Below, piece after piece: positions 25,238 to 37,400 of a stretch of DNA of 64,000 bases. Within the stretch, counting starts at the first letter, position 1. Each line of letters opens with the position of its first letter. Origin of the DNA: Vitrella brassicaformis (Eukaryota; Sar; Vitrellaceae); contig CDMY01000333.1 of assembly GCA_001179505.1 (NCBI GenBank), positions 52,294 to 116,293 of the forward strand, given 5' to 3'. Both the position numbers and the translations under genes were made by a program. The notes below the pieces were generated by a model. It was not told the DNA's origin, searched no databases, and saw nothing but the letters and a program-made list of their open reading frames with translations.

Positions 25238-26686
25238 TCACCACTCCTCGCCCTTTTCGAAGACGAGGTTGAGGTCGCCGCCGGCCTTTTTGCTCTTATG
25301 CAGCACGCCGATCGTCACGTTGGAGTCCACGGGGTCGCCATCGCACGTCAAACACGCCGACTCGCGATCCAACAACTTCGGACAGACTACATGACACGAA
25401 CCACACACACACACGCATAGACCCACAAGAGGTATGGTGTGCCTGGAGGCGGCCGAGTGGGTGGGTGTGGACGGCTGTCTGCTCACATCGGTCGAGGATA
25501 TAGTTTCCGTCGCGGTGGCCCTCCACCTTCACCGTCCTCTCCTTGCCATCGAACGATAACACAACCTGACACACACACACACGAATCAACACAGGCAGTC
25601 AAGAGGGGCGCATGTGCGACACAGACAGAGGTCAGACGGCGCTTCCTTCCTCTCTGTGTGCGATGGCGTAACTATACCCGCACTAGTGTGTCCTCGCCGC
25701 CTGCAGCCGCCGACGCAGATCCAGCCCCAGAAGCCGCCCGGCTCGCAGCAGCCACAGCAGCCACCGCATCTGACACCACACACCGCACCGTCCACACATC
25801 ATATCATACCCGGCGAGGGAGGAGTGTCCGCCCATCCATCCATCCATCCATCCACTGCCTACTTGCGTGTGCGGCAGCAGCCAGAGCCCCCCGCTGGGCG
25901 AAGCTGGGAGAGGCCTTCGGCTTCGGTGAGGCCGCCTGACGCCTCGGGGCACCACCCACTTTGGCTACCTGACCATACCATGGAAGACAAAGCATCCTCG
26001 CGCCTCTTGCCGGTGTGGTGTGTGTGTGTGTGAGACCTGCGATCCCACCGAGCCTTCGGCAGCTGCACTAGGGGGAGGCTTGGCCACCGCGGGTGTCCCT
26101 GCAGCAGCTGCCGCGCCCGAGCGGGTGTGCGCCCAAGGCGAATCCTCACTGAACGAATGAATGAATGGCCATTCAGTCATCAACCACCCACCCCAGCCAG
26201 CAGACGCCCCCGCCCCCGTCTGTGCCGTTCGTTGCCTACGTGCGTGTCTTCTTCCTCTCGACCTCCTCGCTATCGTCGTCAACGCCCCGCTTCTTCTTGG
26301 CCCGGCGCATCCACTCCACCATCTTGGGTGTCCTGGTCAAATTCTCCTGCACACACAGCACACCAAGCACAGCCATGAAGGCCCTCTGCATGCAATGCGA
26401 TGCGTCCTGCGAGGCCGCCTGGCCTGGCGGACAGTGCGTACCTACCTCCGGCTCCCAGCTGTTGTCCGTTTCGGGCCACCCCTTCCAACGCAGCAGGTAG
26501 AACGGCTTCTGACACAACAAGCAGCACAGAGCAGAGGGAATGCCAAATCCATCAGCGGGCTGCTCTCTTTGCTGTCCCCTGTGCACTCACCCCATCTCGG
26601 ATATCGAAGTCGACAACGTTCTCTACCTCATACACGAGGGTGTGTTTGTCGTCCGCGGCCGCCGCGCCGCTCTTCGAACGACCCAT
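25238..26686 (-). CDS. Chromodomain protein (HP1-like reader, no chromoshadow domain seen)
   Basis: ATG 26686-26684 (MGRSKSGAAAADDKHTLVYE), stop TGA 25240-25238. The chromodomain is split over three exons: YEVENVVDFDIRDG (ends about 26591), KPFYLLRWKGWPETDNSWEPE (about 26511-26449) and ENLTRTPKMVEWMRRAKKK (about 26337-26230). The expected methyl-lysine cage aromatics are present: Tyr of YEVE, Trp of RWKG, and Trp where HP1 has Tyr in WKGY. A basic patch (RRAKKKRG, ERKKTRT) follows, then Ala/Pro-rich exons (about 26148-26040, 25975-25862, 25772-25680). The C-terminal part (VVLSFDGKERTVKVEGHRDG; SACLTCDGDPVDSNVTIGVL) is not a chromoshadow domain and is unknown to me. Likely a nuclear histone-methylation reader. 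Exon edges in the Ala-rich part are uncertain. Confidence 0.75.
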
Positions 26687-27135
26687 TGCAGCTAACTTGA
26701 CACGCAACCAACAACGCTCATTCGGTCCTCGATGCTGTTCATGCAGGGTTGGGGTTGAGGGGTTTCAAACCCTGCAGTAACCGCTCTCTCTCTGCAGTAG
26801 GATCGGTGAGAGAGTGGTCGATTGAAGCAGAAGTCAGTCAACACACACGTAGTCTGACTCATATTTGACTGACGGGCAAGCATGTAGTACACACACGACA
26901 AGCAGAAGCTCATCAGAAGCTGAGCGGCACTCTGCAGTGGCGGCTGCATCATCGCATCATATCACATACATCTCACGCACCACATCTTAAAGCAGAGTGC
27001 CACACCTACGAGCAAACACCACCGACTCAAGAACACCTGACCTTAATTCGCCGCAAGATGGCCAACACACACACACACACACATCTGACAAACACCATAC
27101 CAACCCTCTCCCTCCCCTCTCCCCTCGGCCGTCGG
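26687..27135. other. Spacer between two minus-strand genes
   Basis: About 450 bp holding the presumed promoter of the chromodomain gene and the 3' end of the SPC3 gene. It contains TG/CA repeats. No GCGAGCT motif or gene is seen. Confidence 0.5.
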
Positions 27136-27663
27136 TCATCTGCTGCTGGCGCCGTGGTCATAGCTGCCGGGCAGCTTGAAGGTCTTGGTGAGCGGCATGA
27201 CCTTCTCGCGCATCAGTCCGATGATGGGCATGGTGCGGTACTTGAGCCGCAAAGTCACATTCCTGTCCCGCAGGTAGTCTTCCCCCTTGAGGACGTACTC
27301 AACCTGCTCGCTGCTGAGGCTGAGCACCGAGTCGTCCACCGTCTCGATGATCTTGTCCCAGACGGTGACCTCGTTGCGCTTGTGCTTGCTCGTGACGTAG
27401 GACGCCGTGAGGTAGACGAAGAGCTGCTTGAGGTTCCAGTGGAACTCGGAGGAGAGGTCCGCCTCCATGTTGAAGGAGAAGACGGCCTGGTCGCCCTGCC
27501 GCGTGTTTCGGATGGGGAAGACCTTCTCCACCTCGAGCACATCCATCCGCGGCGTCGGGTCAAACATCACATAGGCCGACAGGTGGTTGAGCACGGCGAA
27601 GAAGGCGAGGCAGCTCAGGAAGCTGCAAAACAGCGTGTTGGCGCGAGTCGACAGTGTTTCCAT
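27136..27663 (-). CDS. SPCS3: Signal peptidase complex subunit 3
   Basis: One uninterrupted frame of about 175 residues. I start at the second of two adjacent ATGs (27663) because METLSTRANTLFCSFLSCLA matches the family start (short basic cytosolic end, RAN, then the single membrane helix). The lumenal domain shows the conserved core: FSFNMEADLSSEFHWNLKQL, FVYLTASYVT, EVTVWDKII, then YLRDRNVTLRLKYRTMPIIG and a closing FKLPGSYD. SPC3 (SPC22/23) is the essential non-catalytic ER subunit that positions the signal peptidase active site. An intronless gene is unusual beside its intron-rich neighbours. It is divergent from the YkuK gene. Length is normal for the family. Confidence 0.9.
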   Translation of the reverse strand: METLSTRANTLFCSFLSCLAFFAVLNHLSAYVMFDPTPRMDVLEVEKVFPIRNTRQGDQAVFSFNMEADLSSEFHWNLKQLFVYLTASYVTSKHKRNEVTVWDKIIETVDDSVLSLSSEQVEYVLKGEDYLRDRNVTLRLKYRTMPIIGLMREKVMPLTKTFKLPGSYDHGASSR

Positions 27664-28021
27664 CATCTTGGTCGACAATGTCTGTGGGCTTTCCACACAC
27701 ACACACAATGCACAGACTCTTGCCGCCAGTCGCAGTGACCGACAAAACCGCTGCGTCCCTGCACAGACAGCCACAGGAGCCAACACGTGGACAGCGCAAT
27801 CCTTCAGAAATCAGATAGATTGATGATCATTCGGCTCCTGCATGGTTGCCCACCTGCAGGGATGTGCTCACAGGCTCGAAATGGCTTCAGATCTCGCGAG
27901 TCGACCCACCTGCGAGCTCAGATCTGAGACGTCCATCATTTGATTGAAGCAGCAGGAGCAGGAGGCTGGTGTGCTTGAGAGATCTCAAGTGGACGGCGGC
28001 CGCCCAAGCGTGGCGTCGGCC
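27664..28021. promoter_or_regulatory. Divergent upstream region with TGCGAGCTCAG
   Basis: A spacer of about 358 bp between SPC3 and the YkuK-like gene. TGCGAGCTCAG lies at 27911-27921, directly followed by a TGAGACG element at about 27925-27931. That heptanucleotide type, (A/T)GAGACG, is described upstream of Toxoplasma dense-granule genes. Confidence 0.4.
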
Positions 28022-29366
28022 ATGTTACTGCAGCAGTCATCTCCCTCCCTGCCAATGAAGTGGCTTTCGCAGCTCTCGACAGCCGTCATCCTTCCCATTG
28101 TGGCGCTGCTGGCGGCCCTCGTCCTTGCAGCCGCATCCCGTGGGAGCAGGGACGCGTCGTTTGCCTCGCCTTGTGGGCGGCCGCGGCGGCCAAACGTGCT
28201 GCGGATGAAGGCCTCGTGGTCGCCCAAAGTGCGGCATCGGTACCTGAAGGAGTACCTCGATAGGGGAGAACACACACGCGTCGATTGGGTTGAGAGAGGG
28301 TACGGTTTTAACGGTGCGATGTGATGAGTCTTCTGACTGTCTGTCTGTCTGTGTGTTTGTTTGTGTGGTGTCTGTCAGGTGGATCACCCCCAAGGGTCCC
28401 AGGAGTTATTCGAGCATGATAGACGAGATCAGGGGCTCCAGGGAGAGGAACCCGACGCTCGAGGTGCACGTCGGCAGCGACTCTCAGGTCAGGCAGTGTG
28501 GCAGGCAGCCACCGTGGCCAACCACAACCACACCCACTCGCACAGCACGCACCGCTGCAAGCAGATCCATCCCTTCATTGGATGGGATGGGATGGCATAT
28601 CTGATTGATTTGATTTGATTTGATTCAGGTTCACGGTCCTTTGGTTGTGTTTGCGACGGCCATTTGTCTGTACTCGCCTGGCAACGGCGCACGCTACTAC
28701 GCCGCTAAGGAGGTCTTCCCCTCTCTCCACTTCCCAGCACTCGCCGTCCGGCTGCTGCGGGAAGTGCAAAACACGGTGGGTGCGGTGCGCAAGTCCATCC
28801 ATCCATCCATTTATTCGTCGGCCTCCCTCTGTTTGTTTCTGTGCGTGTGTGCAGGTTGAGGTGGCCGAGTGCGTCAAGACGTCTTTGGCTGACGTGTTTG
28901 AGAGTTTGGAAGATGACGAGGAGGCGCTGTCGCTGGAGGAGTGCTCCCAAGGCATCACACTGCATGTCGACTGCTCAAGAAACCCTAGTCAGTCAAAGAA
29001 AGTCGGAGAGGCCCACGAAGGCCATGAGCGGCTGTTCGTTCATTCGTCTCTCTGTCTGGTCTGTCTGTCTGTCTGTCTTTCTCTGTCTCTGTCTCTGTTC
29101 TGTGTGTGTGTGTGTGTGTGTCTGTGTAGGGACTAAGAGCAGCACAGCGAGCAGAATGCTGACGGGATACATCGAAGGATTTGGATACCCTGTGAGCGAA
29201 CACTCCCGACTCAACAGACAGAAGCATTGACTGGTTGACTTCCGGTCTCTTTGTTTGTGTGTAGTATCGGGTGAAGCCCGACTCGTGGGCGGCGTGGGTG
29301 GCTGATCGTTTCACTGGGCGGTATAACCCCCACAGCCTCCTTGGGGAGAACCTGGGACGCACATAG
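28022..29366 (+). CDS. YkuK-family (DUF458) RNase H-like protein, probably plastid-targeted
   Basis: ATG 28022, TAG 29364-29366, six to seven exons. The mature part follows the bacterial YkuK/DUF458 pattern: SSMIDEIRGS, EVHVGSDSQ with the acidic GSDSQ motif (about 28465-28488), VFATAICLYSPGNGARYYAAKE, ITLHVDCSRNP, GTKSSTASRMLTGYIEGFGY and VKPDSWAAWVADR near the end. Bacterial members are about 150-170 residues and their biochemical function is uncertain; an RNase H-like fold is predicted. The added N-terminus starts with a hydrophobic helix (STAVILPIVALLAALVLAAA) followed by Ala/Ser then Phe (DASFASP) and an Arg-rich, acid-poor stretch. That is the bipartite signal-plus-transit form used for complex plastids. 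Plastid location is inference. Confidence 0.75.
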
Positions 29367-30933
29367 CGCGGCAATGAGGGAGGCAGGGAAGCGGCCCTTT
29401 GTTTTAAGCGACCAGATCGCAGCCCAGCGCAGATGTGATGTGGTCGTTCTTCCGTTTCCTCCCCTCTCTCAGTGCCTACATGAGTTGATGGATGGATGGA
29501 TGTGTGTGTGTGTGTACAAGGCCCGCCAGCCATAGACAGAGGCAACAGTTTTGGTATATCCCGCCAAGCCAAGCCAAGCCACTTGATTGCTTTCCTTTTC
29601 CTCCCTTCATCGCTTCATCGGCCTGTCTGTCTTTCCTCCGTCCGTACGTGTCTGTCTGGTTTGTCTGTCAGCCAGTCTAGCGCTGCTTGCTTGCCTATGT
29701 CCGTGCCGTGCCTCCTCCCCTCCCCTCCCCTCCCTCTCCGTATATATCGAGTGGTGGGTGTCTGAATGGGTGTAGTGTAGGTCTCAGTTTTGTGTAGTGA
29801 AGTCAGTCAGACGGCTGGATGTGTGCGCCTGTCTGCTGTAGTGATTGGAGTGAGTATGAGTGTACAGATGAGAGGAGGGAGGGAGGGGTGAGGAGAGCTG
29901 GGAGCTGTCTGTCTGTCTGTATTTGTATCCGAGGGAGGGTGATCCAAGGGGAGTGAGAGCAGTAGGGCGGGAGGGAGGGAGGGAGGGAGGGTGTCATCGA
30001 GGATGCAGCAAGGCAGGAGGGATACTTTATGAGTCGAGTCGAGTGGGTCGATCGGAGGATTCCTGTCTGTCTGTCTCTTATGTATCGCTCTGCTCGTATG
30101 TATGTGTACCATATATCCTAATTTCCCTCGTGAGTGTCTAGGGGATTCTTTTGCCACCGGTGCAGTGCACAGACAGGGCATTTTTCGGTAGGTACAGACA
30201 GACAGGGGCAGTTTTGACGAGAGGAGATGAATGGAATGCATTGCAAGGGGAGATTTTCCTACTCACCCACCCTTTGAACCGCCGCCATGTGCGCCCCGCC
30301 CCCCCTTGTAGATACGAAAAACTCTCACCGAATGCATTGCGTGGGGTAGTGTATGTATGTATGAGTGTGTGTATAATGAATGGCTATGTGTGTGACACTC
30401 TCCTGACATGCCGACATGGGGACATGTGGTCAATTAGACCTCTCACTGTGTGCCTGTGTGTGTGTGGGGTGGGGGCACCAGTCAATGACCCGGTGTCGGT
30501 CATCCAATCGGAGGAAGGAGATAGACCACACCAACAGGAAAAGGGGGATGGATGGACGCCCACACGACGCGACACGAGTCAGTCGACACGAGTCACTCAC
30601 GCACTTACGCACACTATGCTGGCTGCATCGCATCCATACGCACACACAGAGACACAGAAAACATCCACTCGTCCGGTGTGGTGACCCGCTGAACATCATG
30701 ACGGAGAAAATGCCCCGCGGGTGGAGGCGTTCGTCGTCCACCATCCAGTCCATGAAGGCGACCTGCGGTTGGCCGGCCGGTCGCATCCCACTGCACCGCA
30801 TCTCTCTCCCTTACTAAACACTCACTCACACACGCGCCGCCACGACAAATCACAACACACACGGAGATGCGACAGACAAGCAAGTGCACCACACCACACC
30901 ACGCCACACCACCCCGCGCACAGCAACAACCTG
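29367..30933. other. Convergent spacer, simple repeats; one possible exon
   Basis: Rich in (GAGG)n, (TGTC)n and TG/CA runs. The only coding-looking piece is on the minus strand at about 30753-30660 (FMDWMVDDERLHPRG), after a possible acceptor. It could be an alternative last exon of the citrate synthase gene, but nothing confirms it. Confidence 0.45.
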
Positions 30934-33926
30934 TCAGCTCCTGACAGCCCCTCGCCGCTCCGCCGACGTGGTCTGCGTCTTCAGGGCAGAGTCGGACACC
31001 AACTAAACACACACACAGCCCACACACATTCTCTCTCTCTCTCTCTCTCTGTGTGTGTGAGTGTGTGGCTGACCTTTGGCCTGGCGGCTTTGGATGTGTG
31101 CGGCAGTTCCCGCAGGTCGTATCCCTTGTAGACCTGGAAGGGCCGCACGATGCGGTTCTCGGGGTCATCCTGGAACTCGTTCCTGGTGGACACACAAAGC
31201 ATCACACCACACCACACAGGCCACGCACATCCACGACTGGCTGACCGACCAGTGTGCGAGCCATCCGGCGATTCGCGGGATGGTGAAGAGAATGGGGAAG
31301 AAATCAGTCGGAAACCCCATCGCCTGGTGAGTGAAGAGACATCCAATCAGATCAATCAATCACTCAGCAGCTCGAGAATCGAGGACATGCCTCCTGAATG
31401 AATGAGTGTGTGTGTATGAGTGTTGGCCCATCCATACCTTGTAGATGAGCCCCGAGTAGAAGTCCACGTTGGGGTACAGCTTGCGCTTCACAAAGTAATC
31501 GTCCTGACGCACACACACACACACACACCCGTCGACCATATCCGCCCGTGTCTGTGTTGGTCCCTCACGCACGTTGAGCGCCCGTTTCTCGAGCTCGATG
31601 GCGACCTCGATCATGGGCTCGCGACCCAATACCTCGAACACCTCCTCGGCGACCTGACAGCCAGGCCGCCATCACCAACACCAACAGCAGCCAGCACGAC
31701 GCCCCGCCCCCATGTGTGTCTTGTCTGCCTGTCACAGCTGTGTGTGTGGACGGCCGCACGCACGCATCAAACGCACCCACCGTTCTGATGATTCTTGCGC
31801 GTGGGTCGTAGCTACGGTAGACGCGGTGGCCGAAACCCATCAGCAGCTCCTGAGAGAGAGAGAGAGAGAGAGAGAGGTCAATCAAGCAGAGAGGAGAGAT
31901 GTGTGGATGGGTTTGAAGGATGGGATAGATGCTCTTGTCGACATATGTCATGCCCACCTCTCGCTTCTTGACTCGATCGAGGAAGGAAGGGATATTCTCA
32001 ACCCTTATCGATATATAATGCACACACGACAAGCAGACCTCTTCGCCCCGCCCCTTGACTTGGTGTGATCGGCCTTTGCTCACTTTCCGATTTTCTCGAG
32101 CATTCGCACCACGGCCTCGTTCGCACCCTACACACACACACACACACACACACACAAGTGAGCGCGTAGACGGACAGGCGCCTCCTACCCAGCATAGCCC
32201 CCCACCCCCCACCGCCCCTGACGTACCCCGTGTCGTGGGCCATAGAGAGCGCCCGTTGCCCCAGCAATGGTGGTGTACACCTGGATGGATGGACGAGGGA
32301 AGGAAGGACAGAGCAGACAGACACACACCAATGAATGGGTCTTGTCTTGTCTTGTCTGGCCTTGTCTTACTTACGTCGACGTTGGATGACGCCAGGTGTC
32401 GCGTTGCAGATGTACTGCAGTTCAACTCGTGCTGTCACAGACAGACAGACAGACAGACAGACAGCGGTCCGCCTCCGACCCACACCCCTCCTCCTCCTCT
32501 CCCCTCCCCTCTGCTCACCTCAGCGTGAAGGATGAACAGCACATCCAACGCCTGCATGATGCACACCACACAGATACAGAAAATGACAATACGCGCTTGC
32601 TCGCTGCTCCGCCCCTCTTGTCTCGTCCGTCTCTGTGCGTTTGTTTCGCTGACTGACCCTGACGAGTTTCGGGTGAGGTCTGAATGGGTTTGACGGGTGG
32701 CTTGGGGCGTCCAGCATGTACAAGAAGTTCCCGGTGAAGCCCAACGACTCGTTGGGCGGAATGAACGACCCACCAGTGCGGTGCCTAAACACACACAACC
32801 ACCACACATTTCCTTCCTGCACTAAGTAAGTATACTTCCTTTGTGGCTGGCCCACCCCACCCGGCCTCCAGCCAATCTAACCTGAGGATGAGCGCGCCGA
32901 TGGTGGTGGCGCCGCCCAGGATGCGAAGCATATGCCGATTCCGCACTGACACATCCTACAACACCACACCCCCACATCATGACAAGAGAGAGCCGCGGCT
33001 GTCCATCCATCCATCCATCCATCCACAGCCACACACGCACGTCACGTGCCTTGTAGATGCCCTGTCCAGCAAGGGCGGGGTTGCCCTCTGGGTGGAGAGT
33101 GCCGAGGTTGGCCAGTGCGGCGATGAAGATGCCCATGGGGTGGGCGTCGTGGCGGTGGGCGCGGATGACCGACTTGACGTCCTCGTGAAGATTCGCGTGG
33201 CTCAACAAACTGGATGATCAGACAGACAGACAGCCGTATTGCGGTTGTGATGGAATGGTGGTTCTTTCTTCTGCTCGCTTCGCTCACCCCTTTGTGAATC
33301 GGTCCAGCTGGTCGGCGGAGGGCAGCTCGCCGTACCACAAGAGAAAGGCAATCTGCAACAGACACACAACCAGACAACCAGACAGACAGGCAGATCGATC
33401 ACCACTCCCCTCTCCCGGCCTCCTCTCCTCCAGTAGTGAGTGTGTGAGTCAGCCACCTCTTCCATGGTGGTCCTCTCAGCGAGTTGTTCGATGGGGTATC
33501 CCCTGTATCTGAGAATGCCCTTGCCGCCGTCGATGAAGGAGATGCGGGAGGTGCACGCGCAGGTGTTGGTGTAGCCGGGGTCGTACGACTGCAGGATCGT
33601 CCCGTCCGAGTCCTTGATCTGCTTCAGGTCCACTGCCTTGATCGTGTTGTCCTGCACAGACACCTCGTACTTGCGACCTGTAATCGCTCACCCCAGTGGC
33701 AGACAGACACACAGACACAGAGATAGAGAGATAGATGGGTAGAGGATGAATCATTTGGATGAGGCGGAAGCGTGCTGTCCTTTCTTCAATTGCTCTGACT
33801 CCCTCCCCTCCCTCGTGTGTGACGCGACACACCTGTTCTGTTGTCGACGATGGTGAGGGTCTCCCTGATGGGCGCAGGGGATGCGCCCGCATGGAAGTGG
33901 CCGCTGATCACACTCAAACGATCCAT
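30934..33926 (-). CDS. Citrate synthase, plant-peroxisomal type with PTS2-like N-terminus
   Basis: ATG 33926-33924; the tail exon at about 31001-30934 ends in TGA. Some fifteen short exons rebuild a full enzyme: [11 protein letters not shown] / [87 protein letters not shown] (first catalytic His), [38 protein letters not shown] (second His), [20 protein letters not shown] (catalytic Asp), [20 protein letters not shown] and [13 protein letters not shown]. The opening DNRTG-KYEV and RYRGYPIE segments match plant peroxisomal CSY enzymes rather than mitochondrial ones. Residues 3-11, RLSVISGHF, fit the PTS2 consensus R-L-x-x-I-S-x-H-F. Condenses acetyl-CoA with oxaloacetate. The last exon join is the least certain. 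Confidence 0.9.
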
Positions 33927-34468
33927 GGTTGTGCTTTGTTGCTTTATACCCTTGCCCCTTTCCCTTTCCTTCTCCCTTTCGCCCTGCGAGCTTTTTCTGC
34001 GAGCTTGAGTGAGAGACCTCTCCTCCTTGGCGGATCTCTTCAGGAGGCGCAGCACGCAGGGCCACCCGACGCTATACCCGCTGCCCGCCTCCATCTATCT
34101 TCATCCTCCCTATCCCCTCCCTCTTTGTTTGACCAACCGACCAGTGGCAGCGATGCTGTGAGGCACCCAGACCCCACCCGCTACACTATCGCATCGCATC
34201 CCTCCCTCCCCGGACCTGATCGCATCGCACCCGACCGAGCGACCGCGGCTTCCATCCCATCGCTGTCTGTCGGTCGCGCATGTCATGTCACGACCGTCCG
34301 GCTGTCTGTCTGTCTGACCTTTTTCGGTGTGTGTCCTATTGATTTGTTTATTGAGGACTGAGGACTGACTGAGGACACTGCAGTCATCCATCCACTATGT
34401 GTTGGAGTCCGCTTCCCTCGTCTGATTCATCGCTGCGAGTGACCGCATCTTGTTATCGTCGAGTGTAG
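33927..34468. promoter_or_regulatory. Divergent upstream region with two TGCGAGCT motifs
   Basis: TGCGAGCT occurs at 33985-33992 and again at 33998-34005, a 13-bp spacing, both near the citrate synthase start. The rest of the 540-bp spacer is C/T-rich and (TGTC)-rich and holds no gene. Confidence 0.4.
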
Positions 34469-37400
34469 ATGATGCCTGGTGGACACGATATCGGCTCATC
34501 TCTCTCTGGCCATGATCGCACCGCCCCCTTCCTCAACCCCCCTCTCCCGCCCCCGCCGTCGCTCCCACCACCGCCTCCCCCCTCACAGGCACACAATGCC
34601 CCGCAGTGGGGGGGACACTCCCTCTCCCTCCCGCCAGTCATCCCGCCCCCTGGAGCGTCCCCTGTCGCTGGTGGTGCTGGTGGCTTAGCGTCGTTCGGCG
34701 GTGTGGGGCAGATGAAGACGGTCCGCGAGCGGAAGCTGCTGATACGTGACCGTCTGATCCACCTCTTGCGGAGCCGGGACAACCGGAGCCTCAGCTTCCG
34801 CAGCGTGGGCAACGACGAGAAGATCAAGACCTGGTGCAAGAAGCTCAAGCTCCTCTACGTCATCCAGTCCTTCCCCGAGTGCTTCGAGGTCACCAAGGAG
34901 GAGAGCAACTGCTACTTCGTCAGGCTCAAGCCGGACAGCATTGGCGGTGGGCCTGGTGGTGCTGGGGGTGCTGGTGGCGTGTCTGACGTCATGACGCCGC
35001 TCAACACCAGTGCGTCGGCTGCCACACCCATCGGTAACCAAACACCCACACCCAGACAGACAGATAGACAGACAGACCATAGAGACTCTGCACTGTGTGT
35101 GTCCGGGAGTGCAGGTGGTTCGTCGCCCCGTCCGCCCCCGCCCCCTCCCCCGCTCCCCCTGCACCCGTCAGCTGCAGGCGACCTCACCTCCAGGTCCGCG
35201 GCATACATGGCGGCCTCCCACTCCCACACATACCACGCCTCCCTCACTCCCACACCCAACAGCGGCCGATTCGCCCACCACCACCACCACCACCAGCATC
35301 AGCAGTACGGCCATGGCAACGGGTCGCTGACGACGCCAGCTGCGGGCTGCTACTCGTCGGCGACGCTGATGGGTGTGGGGATGGGTGTGGGTGGGTATTC
35401 GTCTCCGCACCACGTGCTGATGGGTCTGAGTGCGGCCGTGGGTGACATCCCTCAGTGGAGGACGTTCAGGAGCCTCAAGAAATTCATCAAATGGGGGTCG
35501 CATGTGTCCAATCGTAAGTGCCGATCGGGGGCGGGTGTGGGGCGGTGACGTGGGTGGGACGATGGACGGACGCATTGTGTGTGTGTATGTGTGTGTTGGT
35601 GTGCCTGTGTGTGTGCTTAGGTGATAGTGTGTCTGTTGATAATCCTGTGAAGGTCGCAGGTCTTGTGGGTATCGGGCGGGAATACGAGAAGGACCGCATC
35701 TTCGACTCTTACACGGCCGCTCTCACTTACCTCAGAAAACGGTATTTGCCACACACACACACACACACTCGCCAGGTGTCACCCTCCCGACACACACCCC
35801 TCTCTCCGCTATAATGTCCTCCCTGCTGCAGTCGTGGTCTGCTGACGCGTCTCCGGCGCGACATCCGAGCTGGTCTGGACCTGAGCCACGTGCTGCGGAC
35901 AGCGGCCCTGCTCAGCCAGGTCGACAGCAGCGACCGGCTGGACCTCACCCAACGCCACCAGCACCATCATGGTGCTGTTCCCGGCGCCATCAGCACCCCC
36001 TCGGGTGTGGGGGGCGTGATGCATGGCGGTGTTTGTGGTGGTGTTGATGGCGATGAGGAGGTGCCCGAGTGGCTGGACTGGACTGGCGATGACATGGATG
36101 AGGAGTGGCGGACGCCGTTGCGGATCGATGTCGATAGAAATGAGGTCAGGCGCAAACAGAGGGAGGGAAGGAGGGAGGGAGGGTGGGATGGATGGATGGA
36201 TGGGTGTGTGTGGTGTGGTTGGTGTCGTTGTGCGAACAGATCCCCCCTGGGCTAGAGCTGGTGCTGCAGGCCATCGAGCACGAGTTCACCGCCGACTCAG
36301 ACGAAGATGACTCGCACATCCCCGTCCCAGTCCCAATCCCCCCGCCCCCACCCACGCCGCCCCCGCCATCACAACCGCCTCCACCACACCAACACTACCC
36401 ACACCCCATCGCCGTGGAGCGACACTCCAGCGCCACCACCATCAGCTCGGTGGCCTCATCCACCCCGCCCCTCCTTCACGACCACAAGCCACCCCTGCAG
36501 CTGCCCAAGCTCGGTGGCCACCCCTACCCACACACACACACGCCCATGCCCACACCCAAGACCCCTCACACGCCCTTCACTCCCGGTACGGCTGCGGGGT
36601 GCCCCTCCTGGCTCGACAGCCTCTGGGGCGGAGTGGGCGACCGCCTCGACACCCTCACCGAGGCGGGCGACTGGGCGGCCGACATCCATATGGACGACAG
36701 CGCCTCATGCGAGCCGATCCCCAGGGGATGTCAGACGGCCACCCACGCCACGTATGTCGCACACGCCTACTCCCACCCTCCACCGCCGGCAACACCCACT
36801 CCCAGCAAACAGCCCGCCTACACGCCTCGCGCACTGCCCCCGTTTGTCGCAGAGGAGTCGATATGGACGCCCGGCAACTCGTCGCTGCGTCATGCTGCCC
36901 GCACGCCGTTGTCTTCGCCCCCGCCCCCTGGCTTTGAGGACGCAGTGCCCGAGGAGACGGGCAGCATCGACAGCGAGGCGACGAGCGGCAGCCGGGGCAG
37001 CAGAGGGATGTCCATGTCGATGATGGGCGGGGGGCCGGCTGCTGCCGACCCGCTGGGCATGGCGAGGGAGCAGCTGGAGAGAGAGAGGAAGAGAGAGACG
37101 GAGGGGACTGTCGGGATGGATGTGTTGCGTCTGCCGATTGCCGACCGGCATCTCGTGTCTGGTGGTGGTGGTGCTGCTGGTGGTGGTGCTGGCGTGGTCG
37201 TTGACCTCAACGGCACCATGGAGGCGCACCGCGCGGCCGTGACCAACTCTCCCGACATCATGACTATGACTTCGCACACTGAGACGGAGACGGCCAGCGA
37301 CCACGGCTCGGGTGTGGGCTCTGAGGGCAACAAGGCGAGCCGGAGGGACCATTGCCGCCATCCATCCATCCCCTCCCACACCCACACCCACAGCCAGCAC

